From contig JAKDLE010000048.1 of the NCBI GenBank assembly GCA_030453005.1, positions 1 through 10,309 on the forward strand: a stretch of DNA of 10,309 bases. The letters run 5' to 3'. The notes below the pieces were generated by a model. The model was given only the letters and a program-made list of their open reading frames with translations. It was not told the origin of the DNA and did not search any database. The position numbers and the translations under genes are program-made. Of the stretch, positions 1-7,132 are shown piece by piece (positions within the stretch are counted from its first letter, which is position 1; the number at the start of each line of letters is the position of its first letter). This DNA comes from Pseudonocardia sp. GTDB lineage: Bacteria > Actinomycetota > Actinomycetes > Mycobacteriales > Pseudonocardiaceae.

Positions 1-435
1 GATCGCGCCCACCGCCAGACCGGATATCGCGGCGCCCGCCCCGAAACGGATCCGCCGGGCGGACGGGCGACGGCCGTGGGCGGGCTCGGGATCGCCGTTC
101 GGTTCCGCGCGGAGCACCGAGACGAGCTGCCCGTCGGTGGTGACGGCGAGACCGGCGGGCGGGCCGGGCAGCTCGGTGTCCTGCGGGATCGAGCGCAGGC
201 TCGACAGCAGCGACGTGGGCAGCGACGGGCACGCGGCGCCGCGCAGCGCGGTGCGGGCCTGGCGCTGCGACACCACCTCCGCCGCGCACTCCCGACAGGC
301 GGCGACGTGCGCGACGGCGCGCGCGTGCGGGCCGTGGGCGAGCTCGTCGTCCACGAAGGCGACGACGGCGTCCGACGACAGGTGGGTGTGCCCCCAGTCG
401 GGCGCGCTCACCGTGAACCGCCGCCGTGCCGTCAT
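1..435 (-). CDS. rseA: Anti-sigma-E factor, RseA-like zinc-binding type (partial, C-terminus beyond window)
   Basis: The 145 visible codons start at an ATG that overlaps the sigE stop (ATGA, 435-432), so the two genes are translationally coupled. Residues 43-50 read HVAACREC, the H-x3-C-x2-C signature of zinc-associated anti-sigma (ZAS) domains. It is preceded by an acidic-helical stretch ([16 protein letters not shown], about 20-35) that matches mycobacterial RseA (STEHLSIEAIAAFVDGEL, from memory). From about residue 131 the chain turns small and hydrophobic ([15 protein letters not shown]) and runs off the edge. This could be a membrane segment, unlike the soluble M. tuberculosis RseA. By family knowledge it binds SigE in the cytoplasm and releases it after redox or envelope stress and proteolysis. 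The gene symbol rests on the ZAS motif plus position directly after sigE. The C-terminal topology is unknown. Confidence 0.85.
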   Translation of the reverse strand, partial: MTARRRFTVSAPDWGHTHLSSDAVVAFVDDELAHGPHARAVAHVAACRECAAEVVSQRQARTALRGAACPSLPTSLLSSLRSIPQDTELPGPPAGLAVTTDGQLVSVLRAEPNGDPEPAHGRRPSARRIRFGAGAAISGLAVGAI

Positions 436-1034
436 GCCATGACCTCCTCCGCGGGCGCCGCGGCAGACGCCGCCGCTGCGCGGTCACGCTCGATCGCGGC
501 ACGCAGCGCGGCCCGGCCGCGGTGGATCCTGCTCCTCACCGTACCCAGCTTCACCCCGAGCGTGGCGCCGATCTCCTCATACGACAAGCCCTCCACGTCA
601 CACAGCACGACGGCGGCCCGGAACTCCGGGGGCAGCCCGTCGAGCGCGGCCTGCAGCGCCGGGTCGAGGTGGGTGTCGGAGAACACCTGCTCGGGCTCGG
701 GCCCGACCCCGGGGATCCGCTCCGAGTCGTCCGGGAGGGCCTCCATCCGGATGCGGGCCCGGCGGCGGACCATGTCGAGGAACAGGTTCGTGGTGATGCG
801 GTGCAGCCAGCCCTCGAACGTGCCGGGGCGGTAGGACGCGAGGTTGCGGAACACCCGGACGAACGTCTCCTGGGTGAGGTCCTCAGCGTCGTGCGGGTTG
901 CCGGAGAGGCGGTAGGCGAGTCGGTACACCCGGTCGGCGTGCTCGCGGACGACCTCGTCCCACGTGGGCGGGGTCCACGGGGTGCCCTCACCCGGGTGGG
1001 CCGTCGCGGTGGCGGTGGCCGGACCGTCGTCCAT
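432..1034 (-). CDS. sigE: ECF RNA polymerase sigma factor SigE
   Basis: From the ATG at 1034 the protein has 200 aa. Sigma region 2 (about 28-100) includes [20 protein letters not shown] and [20 protein letters not shown]. Region 4 (about 130-185) includes [20 protein letters not shown] and the helix-turn-helix [15 protein letters not shown]. These stretches are nearly identical to M. tuberculosis SigE as I remember it. It directs polymerase to envelope-stress promoters. Start choice: GAGGG and GAGAAG lie just upstream of 1034, but the frame stays open to in-frame ATGs at 1109 (226 aa) and 1151 (239 aa). Mycobacterial SigE has a long, poorly conserved N-terminus, so a longer form is possible. 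The stop overlaps the anti-sigma start. A divergent methyltransferase lies upstream, as in the Rv1220c-Rv1221-Rv1222 block. Confidence 0.93.
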   Translation of the reverse strand: MDDGPATATATAHPGEGTPWTPPTWDEVVREHADRVYRLAYRLSGNPHDAEDLTQETFVRVFRNLASYRPGTFEGWLHRITTNLFLDMVRRRARIRMEALPDDSERIPGVGPEPEQVFSDTHLDPALQAALDGLPPEFRAAVVLCDVEGLSYEEIGATLGVKLGTVRSRIHRGRAALRAAIERDRAAAASAAAPAEEVMA

Positions 1035-1164
1035 GATCTTCTCGAACCCTCTCGGCGCGGGTCGTGCTGCTCGTGCAGGAGACGGGGAGCCCCCCGTCTC
1101 GCCGTGCATCGGCCGACGACCCCGGCCGATCTGGGTCCTACCGTGCCCCATCGCGGTGAACGCC

Positions 1165-1183
1165 GGGTGAGAACCGACTGAGA
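1165..1183 (-). promoter_or_regulatory. MprA-box-like direct repeat upstream of sigE
   Basis: On the minus strand this reads TCTCAGTC-GGT-TCTCACCC: two 8-bp direct half-sites sharing TCTCA, separated by 3 bp. The response regulator MprA of mycobacteria binds a 19-bp site of two loosely conserved 8-bp subunits and controls sigE there. The match in layout and position is suggestive. The half-site consensus is from memory and binding is not shown. Confidence 0.4.
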
Positions 1184-1226
1184 GGAGGCTGTGAAAACCC
1201 CGGTGAGCCCGGACCCGGCCCCGAAC

Positions 1227-1236
1227 ACAGTAGCCT
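1227..1236. promoter_or_regulatory. Overlapping divergent -10 elements (sigE and methyltransferase)
   Basis: On the plus strand TAGCCT (1231-1236) lies 7 nt before the ATG of the methyltransferase, the spacing expected for a leaderless transcript. On the minus strand TACTGT (1232-1227) shares the central TA and points toward sigE. Both fit the actinobacterial -10 form TANNNT. No convincing -35 box is visible on either side, so this rests on spacing alone. Confidence 0.4.
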
Positions 1237-1243
1237 CTCGTCC

Positions 1244-1924
1244 ATGATCGAGCGTGCGGGAGACGGCTACCCGGGGGCCGTCCGCGATTACGTCGAGGGA
1301 TACCTCGCCGAGGACGACGTCATCCTCGACGCTCGCGCCCGGGGCGACGGCATGGGATGCGTGGCCGTCGGGCCGGGCGGCGGAGCGGGACTCCGCTTCC
1401 TGGCGGCGTCGATCAGTGCCCGCGCGGTCGTCGAGGTCGGCACGGGCGCGGGGGTCAGCGGTCTCTGGCTACTGGGCGGCATGGCCGCGGACGGCGTGCT
1501 GACCTCGATCGACGTCGACCCCGAAGCCCAGCGGGTCGCGCGCACCGCGTTCACCGCGGCCGGGCACGCCCCCTCCCGGCTGCGGCTGATCAACGGCATG
1601 GGTCTGGAGGTACTGCCCCGGCTCACCGACGGCGGCTACGACCTGGTGTTCGTCGACGCCGCCCCGTCGACCGCGGGCGGGACGCGCATCGACGCCGTGG
1701 CCGACTACCCGCGCTACCTCGACGAGGCCGTGCGGCTGCTGCGCCCCGGGGGGATCGTCGCGCTCGCGGGGGTGCTCGCGGGCGGTGTCGCCGACCCCGA
1801 CGCCGTCGACGCGGGCAGTGTGGCGTTGCGCGAGGTGGCCCGCCAGGTCCGCGAGGACGAGCGCCTGGTGGGTGTGCTCCTCCCCCTCGGCGACGGCCTG
1901 CTGGCCGCGGTCACGATGCACTGA
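1244..1924 (+). CDS. SAM-dependent O-methyltransferase (family 3, Rv1220c-like)
   Basis: A 226-aa class I methyltransferase. Motif I is VVEVGTGAG (62-70), followed by the acidic residue that binds the SAM ribose in [10 protein letters not shown] (about 87-96), and motif IV-like DLVFVDAAP (about 133-141). It ends with a beta-rich tail ([17 protein letters not shown]) usual for this family. The family (catechol/caffeoyl-CoA O-methyltransferase-like, cytosolic) transfers methyl from SAM to hydroxyl groups; the substrate of the actinobacterial Rv1220c type is not known. The ATG at 1244 lacks a Shine-Dalgarno sequence, but TAGCCT sits 7 nt upstream, favouring leaderless expression. It is divergent from sigE, an arrangement conserved in mycobacteria, so co-regulation under stress is possible but only inferred. 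Confidence 0.88.
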   Translation: MIERAGDGYPGAVRDYVEGYLAEDDVILDARARGDGMGCVAVGPGGGAGLRFLAASISARAVVEVGTGAGVSGLWLLGGMAADGVLTSIDVDPEAQRVARTAFTAAGHAPSRLRLINGMGLEVLPRLTDGGYDLVFVDAAPSTAGGTRIDAVADYPRYLDEAVRLLRPGGIVALAGVLAGGVADPDAVDAGSVALREVARQVREDERLVGVLLPLGDGLLAAVTMH

Positions 1925-2022
1925 GGAACCGCCCCGAGGGGGGTACGGATGTGATCTTGCATTACCGTCCCGTCCGCGATCGGGGCCGCCCCGGGCGCGG
2001 AAGAAGAAAGGACCACATCCCC

Positions 2023-2478
2023 GTGACGCAGACCCTCAACCACATCCTGCTGGACCCGACCCGACGCCCCGGCGTCGTGACGGACCTGCAGACCCTGGTC
2101 GACGCGGAGGTCTCCGACTCCGGCGGTGTCTCCGGTGCCGTGATCAAGACCGGGTACGCCACGGTCAAGAAGGTCAAGCCGGGCATCGTCACCAGCGCCG
2201 TGGACAAGATGCTCCCGCAGTTCGCCACCGCTTTGGAGCCGTTCTACGCCGACTATCGCGCGACCGCGGGCTCGGACTTCGGCGCCTACCTCGCGGGCCG
2301 CCCGACCGAGGCCGCCAACGCGCTGCTGGGCGTCACCGACGCGCGCGCCGAGCAGAGCAGCTCCGACGCCCTCAAGAAGGTCTACGGCAAGCTGCGCCCG
2401 CAGGGCCAGCGCAACGTCGAGGAGGCGCTGCCCCGCCTGGGCCGCCTGATCGACCAGCACGCCAGCGCCGCCGTCTGA
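2023..2478 (+). CDS. Conserved actinobacterial protein of unknown function (DUF6918-like)
   Basis: The GTG at 2023 follows a purine-rich ribosome site (AAGAAGAAAGGA, 2001-2012) and gives 151 aa. The protein is soluble and helical: MTQTLNHILLDPTRRPGVV, a Gly/Val-rich loop (SGGVSGAVIKTGYATVKKVK), then DFGAYLAGRPTEAANALL and KVYGKLRPQGQRNVEEALP. I recall near-identical small proteins across Pseudonocardiales and mycobacteria and think the Pfam name is DUF6918, unverified. There is no signal peptide, membrane segment or catalytic motif. The methyltransferase ends 98 nt upstream on the same strand; a separate promoter is likely but I see only weak boxes. No function can be assigned. Confidence 0.8.
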   Translation: MTQTLNHILLDPTRRPGVVTDLQTLVDAEVSDSGGVSGAVIKTGYATVKKVKPGIVTSAVDKMLPQFATALEPFYADYRATAGSDFGAYLAGRPTEAANALLGVTDARAEQSSSDALKKVYGKLRPQGQRNVEEALPRLGRLIDQHASAAV

Positions 2479-2515
2479 CCGGGCTGCAGGCCGGGGGCAT
2501 GGCCGCGCGGCTGGC

Positions 2516-3766
2516 CTACAGCGCGGTCATGCCCTTGCCGAGCACCACGACCCCGCCGGGGCTCACCGTGTAGCGCGCCCGGTCGGTGGACAGGTCGACG
2601 CCGACGAGAGCGCCGTCGGGGACGTGGACGTTCTTGTCGAGGATGGCGCCGCGCACCACCGCGCCGCGCCCGATGCGCACGCCGGGCAGGATCACCGAGT
2701 CCGAGACCTCCGCGCCCGCGTGCACCAGCACGTTCGGACTGATCACCGACCGGCGCACGATGGCCCCCGAGATGATCGTTCCGGAGCCGACGATGGAGTC
2801 CTGCGCGATGCCGCCCTCCACGAACTTCGCGGGCGGCAGCGGGGCGGTGGCGGTACGGATCGGCCAGCGGTCGTTGTACAGGTTGAAGATCGGGTGCACC
2901 GACCACAGGTCGTTGTGCGCCTCGTAGAAGGCGTCGACGGTGCCGACGTCGCGCCAGTAGCCCGAGTCGCGGTCGGTGGCCCCGGGCACCAGGTTGTCGG
3001 CGAAGTCGTAGACCGACGCCTGCCCCTCCCGCACCAGCCGCGGGATGATGTCGCCGCCCATGTCGTGGTCGGAGTCGCCGTCCTCGGCGTCGGCGCGCAG
3101 CGCGTCGAGCAGCACCTCGGTGGTGAACACGTAGTTGCCCATCGAGGCGAACGTGACATCCGGGTCGTCGGGCACCGACGGCGGTTCGCTCGGCTTCTCC
3201 AGGAAGTCGACGATGCGGCCGGACTCGTCGGAGTCGATCACACCGAACGCCTTCGCCTCCGCCCGCGGCACCCGGATGCCCGCCACGGTGACGCCCGCGC
3301 CGCTCTCGATGTGCCGGGCCACCATCTGGCCCGGGTCCATGCGGTAGACGTGGTCGGCGCCGAACACCGCGATGTAGTCGGGCCGCTCGTCGTAGACGAG
3401 GTTGAGGCTCTGGAAGATCGCGTCGGCGCTGCCGGTGTACCAGCGGCGGCCGAGCCGCTGCTGGGCGGGCACAGTGGTGATGTACTGCCCGAGCACGCTC
3501 GACAGGCGCCAGGTGGTGGAGATGTGCCGGTCGAGGCTGTGCGACTTGTACTGGGTGAGCACGCAGATGCGATGCAGACCCGCGTTGACCAGGTTCGACA
3601 ACACGAAGTCGATGAGGCGGTAGTTGCCCCCGAACGGCACCGCGGGCTTGGCGCGGTCGGCGGTGAGCGGCCAGAGCCGTTTGCCCTCCCCGCCCGCGAG
3701 CACGATGCCCAGCACGTTGGCTGGCATCCCGCGGGGCGCGGCGACCGACACCCTCGCGCCCGTCAT
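2516..3766 (-). CDS. glgC: Glucose-1-phosphate adenylyltransferase (ADP-glucose pyrophosphorylase)
   Basis: It makes ADP-glucose from ATP and glucose-1-phosphate for glycogen and alpha-glucan synthesis in the cytosol. The nucleotidyltransferase domain begins with [20 protein letters not shown], the GGxGxRL nucleotide loop, followed by [41 protein letters not shown] and SMGNYVF are the usual GlgC blocks, and FVEKP appears here as FLEKP. A left-handed beta-helix of hexapeptide-like repeats ends the protein (about 300-405), closing with GGVVVLGKG. Start: ATG 3766 (416 aa) has GGGGA 8 nt upstream; ATG 3727 gives 403 aa, the length of M. tuberculosis GlgC (404), with no clear ribosome site; ATG 3793 is also in frame. 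It is divergent from glgM, as in Rv1212c-Rv1213. Confidence 0.95.
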   Translation of the reverse strand: MTGARVSVAAPRGMPANVLGIVLAGGEGKRLWPLTADRAKPAVPFGGNYRLIDFVLSNLVNAGLHRICVLTQYKSHSLDRHISTTWRLSSVLGQYITTVPAQQRLGRRWYTGSADAIFQSLNLVYDERPDYIAVFGADHVYRMDPGQMVARHIESGAGVTVAGIRVPRAEAKAFGVIDSDESGRIVDFLEKPSEPPSVPDDPDVTFASMGNYVFTTEVLLDALRADAEDGDSDHDMGGDIIPRLVREGQASVYDFADNLVPGATDRDSGYWRDVGTVDAFYEAHNDLWSVHPIFNLYNDRWPIRTATAPLPPAKFVEGGIAQDSIVGSGTIISGAIVRRSVISPNVLVHAGAEVSDSVILPGVRIGRGAVVRGAILDKNVHVPDGALVGVDLSTDRARYTVSPGGVVVLGKGMTAL

Positions 3767-3803
3767 GCCGGGAGTCCCCGCCGCGACGCCCATCCCGGCC
3801 CAA

Positions 3804-3837
3804 TCACGCGGTCGACCAAGTCACACGGTCGAGCCTA
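3804..3837 (-). promoter_or_regulatory. glgC promoter -10 with a leaderless six-codon mini-ORF
   Basis: TAGGCT (minus strand, 3837-3832) fits TANNNT. Exactly 7 nt later a GTG (3824) opens the tiny frame V-T-W-S-T-A ending in TGA at 3804. It is out of frame with glgC, whose start lies about 40-100 nt further on. It could be a leader peptide or just the start of the 5' UTR. There is no clear -35 box. Confidence 0.35.
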
Positions 3838-3910
3838 GTGCTCCGCGGCCGCACGCGGCCACCGTTCGCAACGTGGCGAGGACGGCAACACGGCGTGGGC
3901 CCGGTGCGAC

Positions 3911-3916
3911 TAGCGT
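3911..3916 (+). promoter_or_regulatory. Putative -10 element of leaderless glgM
   Basis: TAGCGT lies 7 nt before the GTG at 3924, the same spacing as in the methyltransferase promoter. No Shine-Dalgarno sequence precedes the GTG, which supports leaderless translation. The -35 region is not recognisable. Confidence 0.4.
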
Positions 3917-3923
3917 GCACCCG

Positions 3924-5102
3924 GTGCGCATCGGCCTGCTCACCCGTGAATACCCGCCCGAGGTCTACGGCGGGGGCGGGGTCCACGTGGCTCACCTGGT
4001 GCCGGCCCTGCGCGAGCATGTCGACGTCGAAGTGCACTGCTTCGGGGAACCCCGTACGAGCCTGCACCAAACCCGGGCCCACCGCGCCCCCGACGCACTG
4101 GCAGACACCAACCCCGCGCTGCAGACCCTCGGCGTCGACCTGTCGATGGTGGCCGCGCTCGGCCCCGGCGTCGACCTCGCGCACTCCCACACCTGGTACG
4201 CCAACATGGCCGGGCACCTGGCCAAGATCCTGCACGGGGTGCCGCACGTCGTCACCGCGCACTCGCTCGAGCCCCGACGGCCCTGGAAGGCCGAGCAGCT
4301 CGGCGGGGGCTACCGGCTCTCCTCCTGGGTGGAGCGCACCTCCTACGAGTACGCCGACGCGGTGATCGCGGTGAGCGCGGGGATGCGTGCCGACGTGCTC
4401 GACTGCTACCCGGTGCTCGACCCGGCGCGCGTGCACGTGGTGCACAACGGCATCGACACCGACTCCTACTTCCCCGATCCCGCCCGCGACGCCGTCCGCG
4501 CGGCGGGTGTCGACCCCGACCGGCCGACCGTGGTGTTCGTCGGGCGCATCACGCGGCAGAAGGGTCTCGGGCACCTCGTCGCGGCCGCCCACGACATCGA
4601 CGCCTCCGCGCAGATCGTGCTGTGCGCGGGCGCGCCGGACACCCACGAGATCGCCGAGGAGACCGAGAAGGCCGTCGCCGAGCTGGCCGCGGCACGGGGC
4701 GGCGTGGTGTGGGTGCGGCGGATGCTGCCCGCCGCGGAGGTGCGCCAGCTGCTGTCGGCGGCCACGGTGTTCGTCTGCCCCTCGGTGTACGAGCCGCTGG
4801 GCATCGTCAACCTGGAGGCGATGGCGTGCGGCACCGCCGTGGTGGCCTCCGACGTCGGCGGCATCCCCGAGGTCGTCGACCACGGCGTGACGGGCACGCT
4901 GGTGCCCTTCGCCGATCGGGACTCCGGCCAGGGGCAGGAGGACACGTTCCGCGCCGGCCTCGCCGACGCCGTCAACGCGCTGCTCGCCGACCCGGCCCGG
5001 GCCGAGGCGATGGGCGCGGCCGGGCGGCTGCGAGCGGAGCGCGAGTTCGCCTGGGAGCGGGCCGCCGTCCGCACGGTCGAGATCTACCGCTCGCTCGCCT
5101 GA
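3924..5102 (+). CDS. glgM: Alpha-maltose-1-phosphate synthase (GlgA-like GT4 glycosyltransferase)
   Basis: In mycobacteria this enzyme joins ADP-glucose (from GlgC) to glucose-1-phosphate, making maltose-1-phosphate for GlgE; it was formerly called glgA. The 392-aa protein has a GT-B fold. The N-terminal donor/acceptor loop is VRIGLLTREYPPEVYGGGGV. The linker and second domain begin near VFVGRITRQKG. The C-terminal nucleotide-sugar motif is CPSVYEPLGIVNLEAMACG, with the two family glutamates (E-x7-E), followed by VVASDVGGIPEVV. GTG 3924 matches the N-terminus of Rv1212c as I recall it (MRVAMLTREYPPEVYGG); GTG 3915 is three codons longer. The frame is open upstream to 3624 but that part is antisense to glgC and not real. 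It is divergent from glgC, its substrate supplier. Confidence 0.92.
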   Translation: MRIGLLTREYPPEVYGGGGVHVAHLVPALREHVDVEVHCFGEPRTSLHQTRAHRAPDALADTNPALQTLGVDLSMVAALGPGVDLAHSHTWYANMAGHLAKILHGVPHVVTAHSLEPRRPWKAEQLGGGYRLSSWVERTSYEYADAVIAVSAGMRADVLDCYPVLDPARVHVVHNGIDTDSYFPDPARDAVRAAGVDPDRPTVVFVGRITRQKGLGHLVAAAHDIDASAQIVLCAGAPDTHEIAEETEKAVAELAAARGGVVWVRRMLPAAEVRQLLSAATVFVCPSVYEPLGIVNLEAMACGTAVVASDVGGIPEVVDHGVTGTLVPFADRDSGQGQEDTFRAGLADAVNALLADPARAEAMGAAGRLRAEREFAWERAAVRTVEIYRSLA

Positions 5103-5118
5103 CCGCCGGGCAGACGAA

Positions 5119-5145
5119 CGGCACCCCGCGCACGAAGGGGCGCCG
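5119..5145. terminator. Hairpin after glgM, possible terminator
   Basis: CGGC-A-CCCC pairs with GGGG-C-GCCG around a 9-nt loop, 17 nt after the glgM stop. It has one A/C mismatch and no U-tract, typical of GC-rich actinobacterial terminators. It lies between convergent genes. Confidence 0.45.
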
Positions 5146-5156
5146 TGGGTCGGTCG

Positions 5157-5170
5157 GGCCCGGCCGGGCC
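5157..5170. terminator. 14-bp GC palindrome between convergent genes
   Basis: GGCCCGGCCGGGCC is a perfect palindrome that can form a 5-bp stem with a 4-nt loop in RNA from either strand. It lies 3 nt from the stop of the DUF3117 gene (5174) and could serve as its terminator. It may also be a chance product of GC-rich sequence. Confidence 0.3.
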
Positions 5171-5173
5171 GGA

Positions 5174-5341
5174 TCAGCCTGCGGCGGCCTTGAGCGCGTC
5201 GCCGAGGTCGCCTGCCTCCTCGACGGACATCTCTACGACCAGACGGCCACCGCCCTCCAGTGGAACGCGCATCACGATGCCGCGCCCCTCCTTGGTCACC
5301 TCCAGGGGACCGTCACCGGTGCGGGGCTTCATAGCCGCCAT
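5174..5341 (-). CDS. DUF3117 family protein (Rv1211-like)
   Basis: A 55-aa protein, MAAMKPRTGDGPLEVTKEGR followed by GIVMRVPLEGGGRLVVEMS and a short acidic helix (VEEAGDLGDALKAAAG). This is close to the highly conserved actinobacterial DUF3117 (Rv1211 in M. tuberculosis, itself beside glgM). The function is unknown; it is predicted to be a small soluble beta protein. The ATG at 5341 is preceded by GGAGG at a good distance. The in-frame ATG at 5362 would add seven residues and has a weaker GGAG; longer forms reach 5416 but look non-coding. It converges on glgM, and no gene lies in the 150 nt between it and the upstream permease. Confidence 0.88.
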   Translation of the reverse strand: MAAMKPRTGDGPLEVTKEGRGIVMRVPLEGGGRLVVEMSVEEAGDLGDALKAAAG

Positions 5342-5491
5342 CTCCTGCTCCCTCCGTGTCATGTCTGCTCCGGCGCCGCTGCGCGGGGAGAGCGCGGGCC
5401 GGATGCCCGAGAACATCTTTCCTCATCGGATGGACAGGGTCGCAACCGGAGCGATCAATCGACTCGATGTTCACCCTGCGCACCATCACCG

Positions 5492-6214
5492 TCACGGTCG
5501 GCGCATCTGCAGGGCCGCACCACCCAGCAGCAGGGCGGCCGCGACCCAGCCCGCCAGGAGCACCGCGGCGCTCCCACCCCCGGTCTCCGGCATCCCGTTC
5601 GCCGTCGCATGCGGGAGCCACCCGCCCAAGCCCGGCAGGAAGGCCCCGGCCAGCGGCAGCACCAGAAAGATCACCAGCGTGGCGCTGACCGCTCCGGCCG
5701 TCGACCGGAGCGCCGCGGCGACACCGAGCGCGAGCACCGCCACGAGGACCGGCTGCGCCGCACCGGCGAGGAGCAGGTGCACGCGCTCCCCGGCGGTGGG
5801 CGCCGGTCCGGGGAGCAGGAGGTCGACGACGAGCAGGACGGCCCCACTGCTCAGCCCGACGGCGAGCACCGCCCCGGCGAGCACCGCGGCCTTGGCCAGC
5901 AGCACGGCGGGCCGCCACGGGCACAGGCGCAGCGTCAGGAGGATCTGGCCGGTGGCGAACTCGTCGGCGATCACGAGCACGCCCAGCGGGACGGCCACGA
6001 GCCGGGCGAGGTTGACGGCCAGGAACGACGCGTGCAGGTCGCTGCCGGCGATCGGCACGCCGCCGATCCCCCCGGCGCCCGAGAGCCCTGCGTAGGCGCA
6101 GCCCAGCAGCACCACCAGGCCGCCCATGACGGCCAGCAGGCGGCGGTAGGACGGGGTGGCGACGAACTTCGCGGCCTCCATCCGCAGCGCCCGGCCCCAT
6201 ACCGAGCGGGTCAC
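5492..6214 (-). CDS. ABC-2 type transporter permease of the bacteriocin operon
   Basis: A 240-aa hydrophobic protein with about six predicted membrane segments (near 26-45, 60-82, 105-132, 145-167, 172-193 and 214-235). A cytoplasmic basic N-terminus (VTRSVWGRALRMEAAKFVAT) and EFATGQILLTLRLCP resemble the amphipathic coupling region of BcrB/LanE-type ABC-2 permeases. The GTG at 6214 overlaps the stop of the preceding ATPase (GTGA, 6214-6211), matching the other junctions in the operon; GTG 6223 is an alternative, three codons longer. It is last in the minus-strand run. In circular bacteriocin loci such as AS-48, an accessory ATPase plus permease contributes to immunity by export; that role is inferred here, and the operon has no other obvious immunity protein. 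Confidence 0.8.
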   Translation of the reverse strand: MTRSVWGRALRMEAAKFVATPSYRRLLAVMGGLVVLLGCAYAGLSGAGGIGGVPIAGSDLHASFLAVNLARLVAVPLGVLVIADEFATGQILLTLRLCPWRPAVLLAKAAVLAGAVLAVGLSSGAVLLVVDLLLPGPAPTAGERVHLLLAGAAQPVLVAVLALGVAAALRSTAGAVSATLVIFLVLPLAGAFLPGLGGWLPHATANGMPETGGGSAAVLLAGWVAAALLLGGAALQMRRP

Positions 6215-7132
6215 GCGGTGCACGTCGCCCCCGGGAGATCGTCGGCGACCAACCGCAAATAGGCGTCCTCCAGCGTCGGCGCCAGCGGTGTCAGCTCATA
6301 CACCGTGAGCGCGTGCGCCGCCACGAGCTCGCCGACCGCGGTGGCGGCGAGGCCGGTGACCGCGACGGCCGACCCCGACTGCGGCACGACGCTGCCGCCC
6401 GCGCGGCGCAGCACCGTCCCCAGCTCCTCGAGCTGGTCGGGCTGCACCCGCACCCGGACGGTGTCGACGGCGCCGGCGCCGGCGCCACACAGCGTCGCGG
6501 TGTCGGCGTCGGCGAGCACCCGTCTCCGGTCGAGCACGACGATCCGGTCGGCGATCGACTGGAGTTCGTGGATCAGGTGGCTCGATACCAGCACCGCTCG
6601 GCCGCAATCGGCCCTGCTCGCGCAGGAACGTGCGCAGCCACCGGACCGCGACCGGGTCCAGCCCGTTCATGGGCTCGTCCAGCACGTAGCCGGCGGGGTC
6701 GGCCAGCGCCGCGGCGATGATCCCGACCCGGGCCGCGGTGCCGAGCGAGAGCTCGCCTGCGCGCTGCTGGGCCACGTGATCGAGCCCGGCGCGGCCCAGC
6801 AGCTCGCCGACGCGGCCACGCGGCGCGCCCGCGCCGATCGCGACCGACGCCAGGTGCCGCTCCACCGTCCGGCGCGGATGCCACCCGCGGTGCTCCAGCG
6901 TGGCCCCGACCACACGCGGCGGGTCGGGCAGGTCGACGTAGCGGAGCCCGTCGAGGGTGGCCGTCCCGCGGTCGGGCTGGTCCAGCCCGAGCAGCACCCG
7001 CAGCGCGGTCGACTTCCCCGCTCCGTTCGGCCCGAGCAGTCCGGTGACCTCGCCGCGGTGGGCCGTGAACGTGACGTCGTGCAGGACGGCGTGCCCGGCC
7101 AGGTGCAGACCCACCCCTCGGAACTCGATCAC
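6211..7132 (-). pseudogene. ABC transporter ATP-binding protein, frameshifted near 6612
   Basis: From the GTG at 7132 (GTGA overlap with the preceding gene) it reads VIEFRGVGLHLAG, Walker A GPNGAGKST (34-42), a BcrA-like GATLEHRGWHP region, the signature ELSLGTAARVG and Walker B YVLDEPMNGLDP. At LREQ the frame breaks. Dropping one base of the CCC at 6612-6614 restores LREQADCGRAVLVSSHLIHE, with the H-loop histidine, and a normal C-terminal domain ending at 6211. The span is 922 nt, i.e. 307 codons less about one spare base (3n+1), as expected for one inserted base. It pairs naturally with the downstream permease. If the shift is real, the product loses its H-loop and switch region and would be inactive; if it is a sequence error, this is a complete drug/bacteriocin-export ATPase of about 306 aa. 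Confidence 0.82.

Noticed and set aside
1931..1945. CCGCCCCGAGGGGGG after the methyltransferase as terminator
   Set aside because: The paired arms leave a loop of only two bases, so a stable hairpin is unlikely.
2503..2526. CCGCGC/GCGCGG hairpin between the 151-aa protein gene and glgC
   Set aside because: Six pairs with a 12-nt loop overlapping the glgC stop; too weak in this GC-rich context to call a terminator.
2624..3838. Long plus-strand frame (404 codons) opposite glgC
   Set aside because: It is the antisense shadow of glgC; low-complexity H/V/D/R-rich translation with no motifs, caused by strong third-position GC.
3804..4883. Minus-strand frame of 359 codons opposite glgM
   Set aside because: Antisense shadow of glgM with H/V/G/R-rich composition. 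Only its last six codons matter, as the mini-ORF after TAGGCT.
4622..6262. 546-codon plus-strand frame across the end of glgM and the permease gene
   Set aside because: Arg/Gly/Gln-rich translation crossing real genes on both strands and the glgM stop; no family resemblance.
6211..6594. Separate gene starting with MLVSSHLIHE
   Set aside because: It begins inside the H-loop region of an ABC ATPase and continues the upstream Walker A/B part exactly after a one-base correction, so it is the C-terminal piece of a frameshifted gene.
6605..6620. Programmed ribosomal frameshift in the ATPase
   Set aside because: No slippery heptamer and no downstream structure that I can recognise; ATPases of this type are not known to use recoding.
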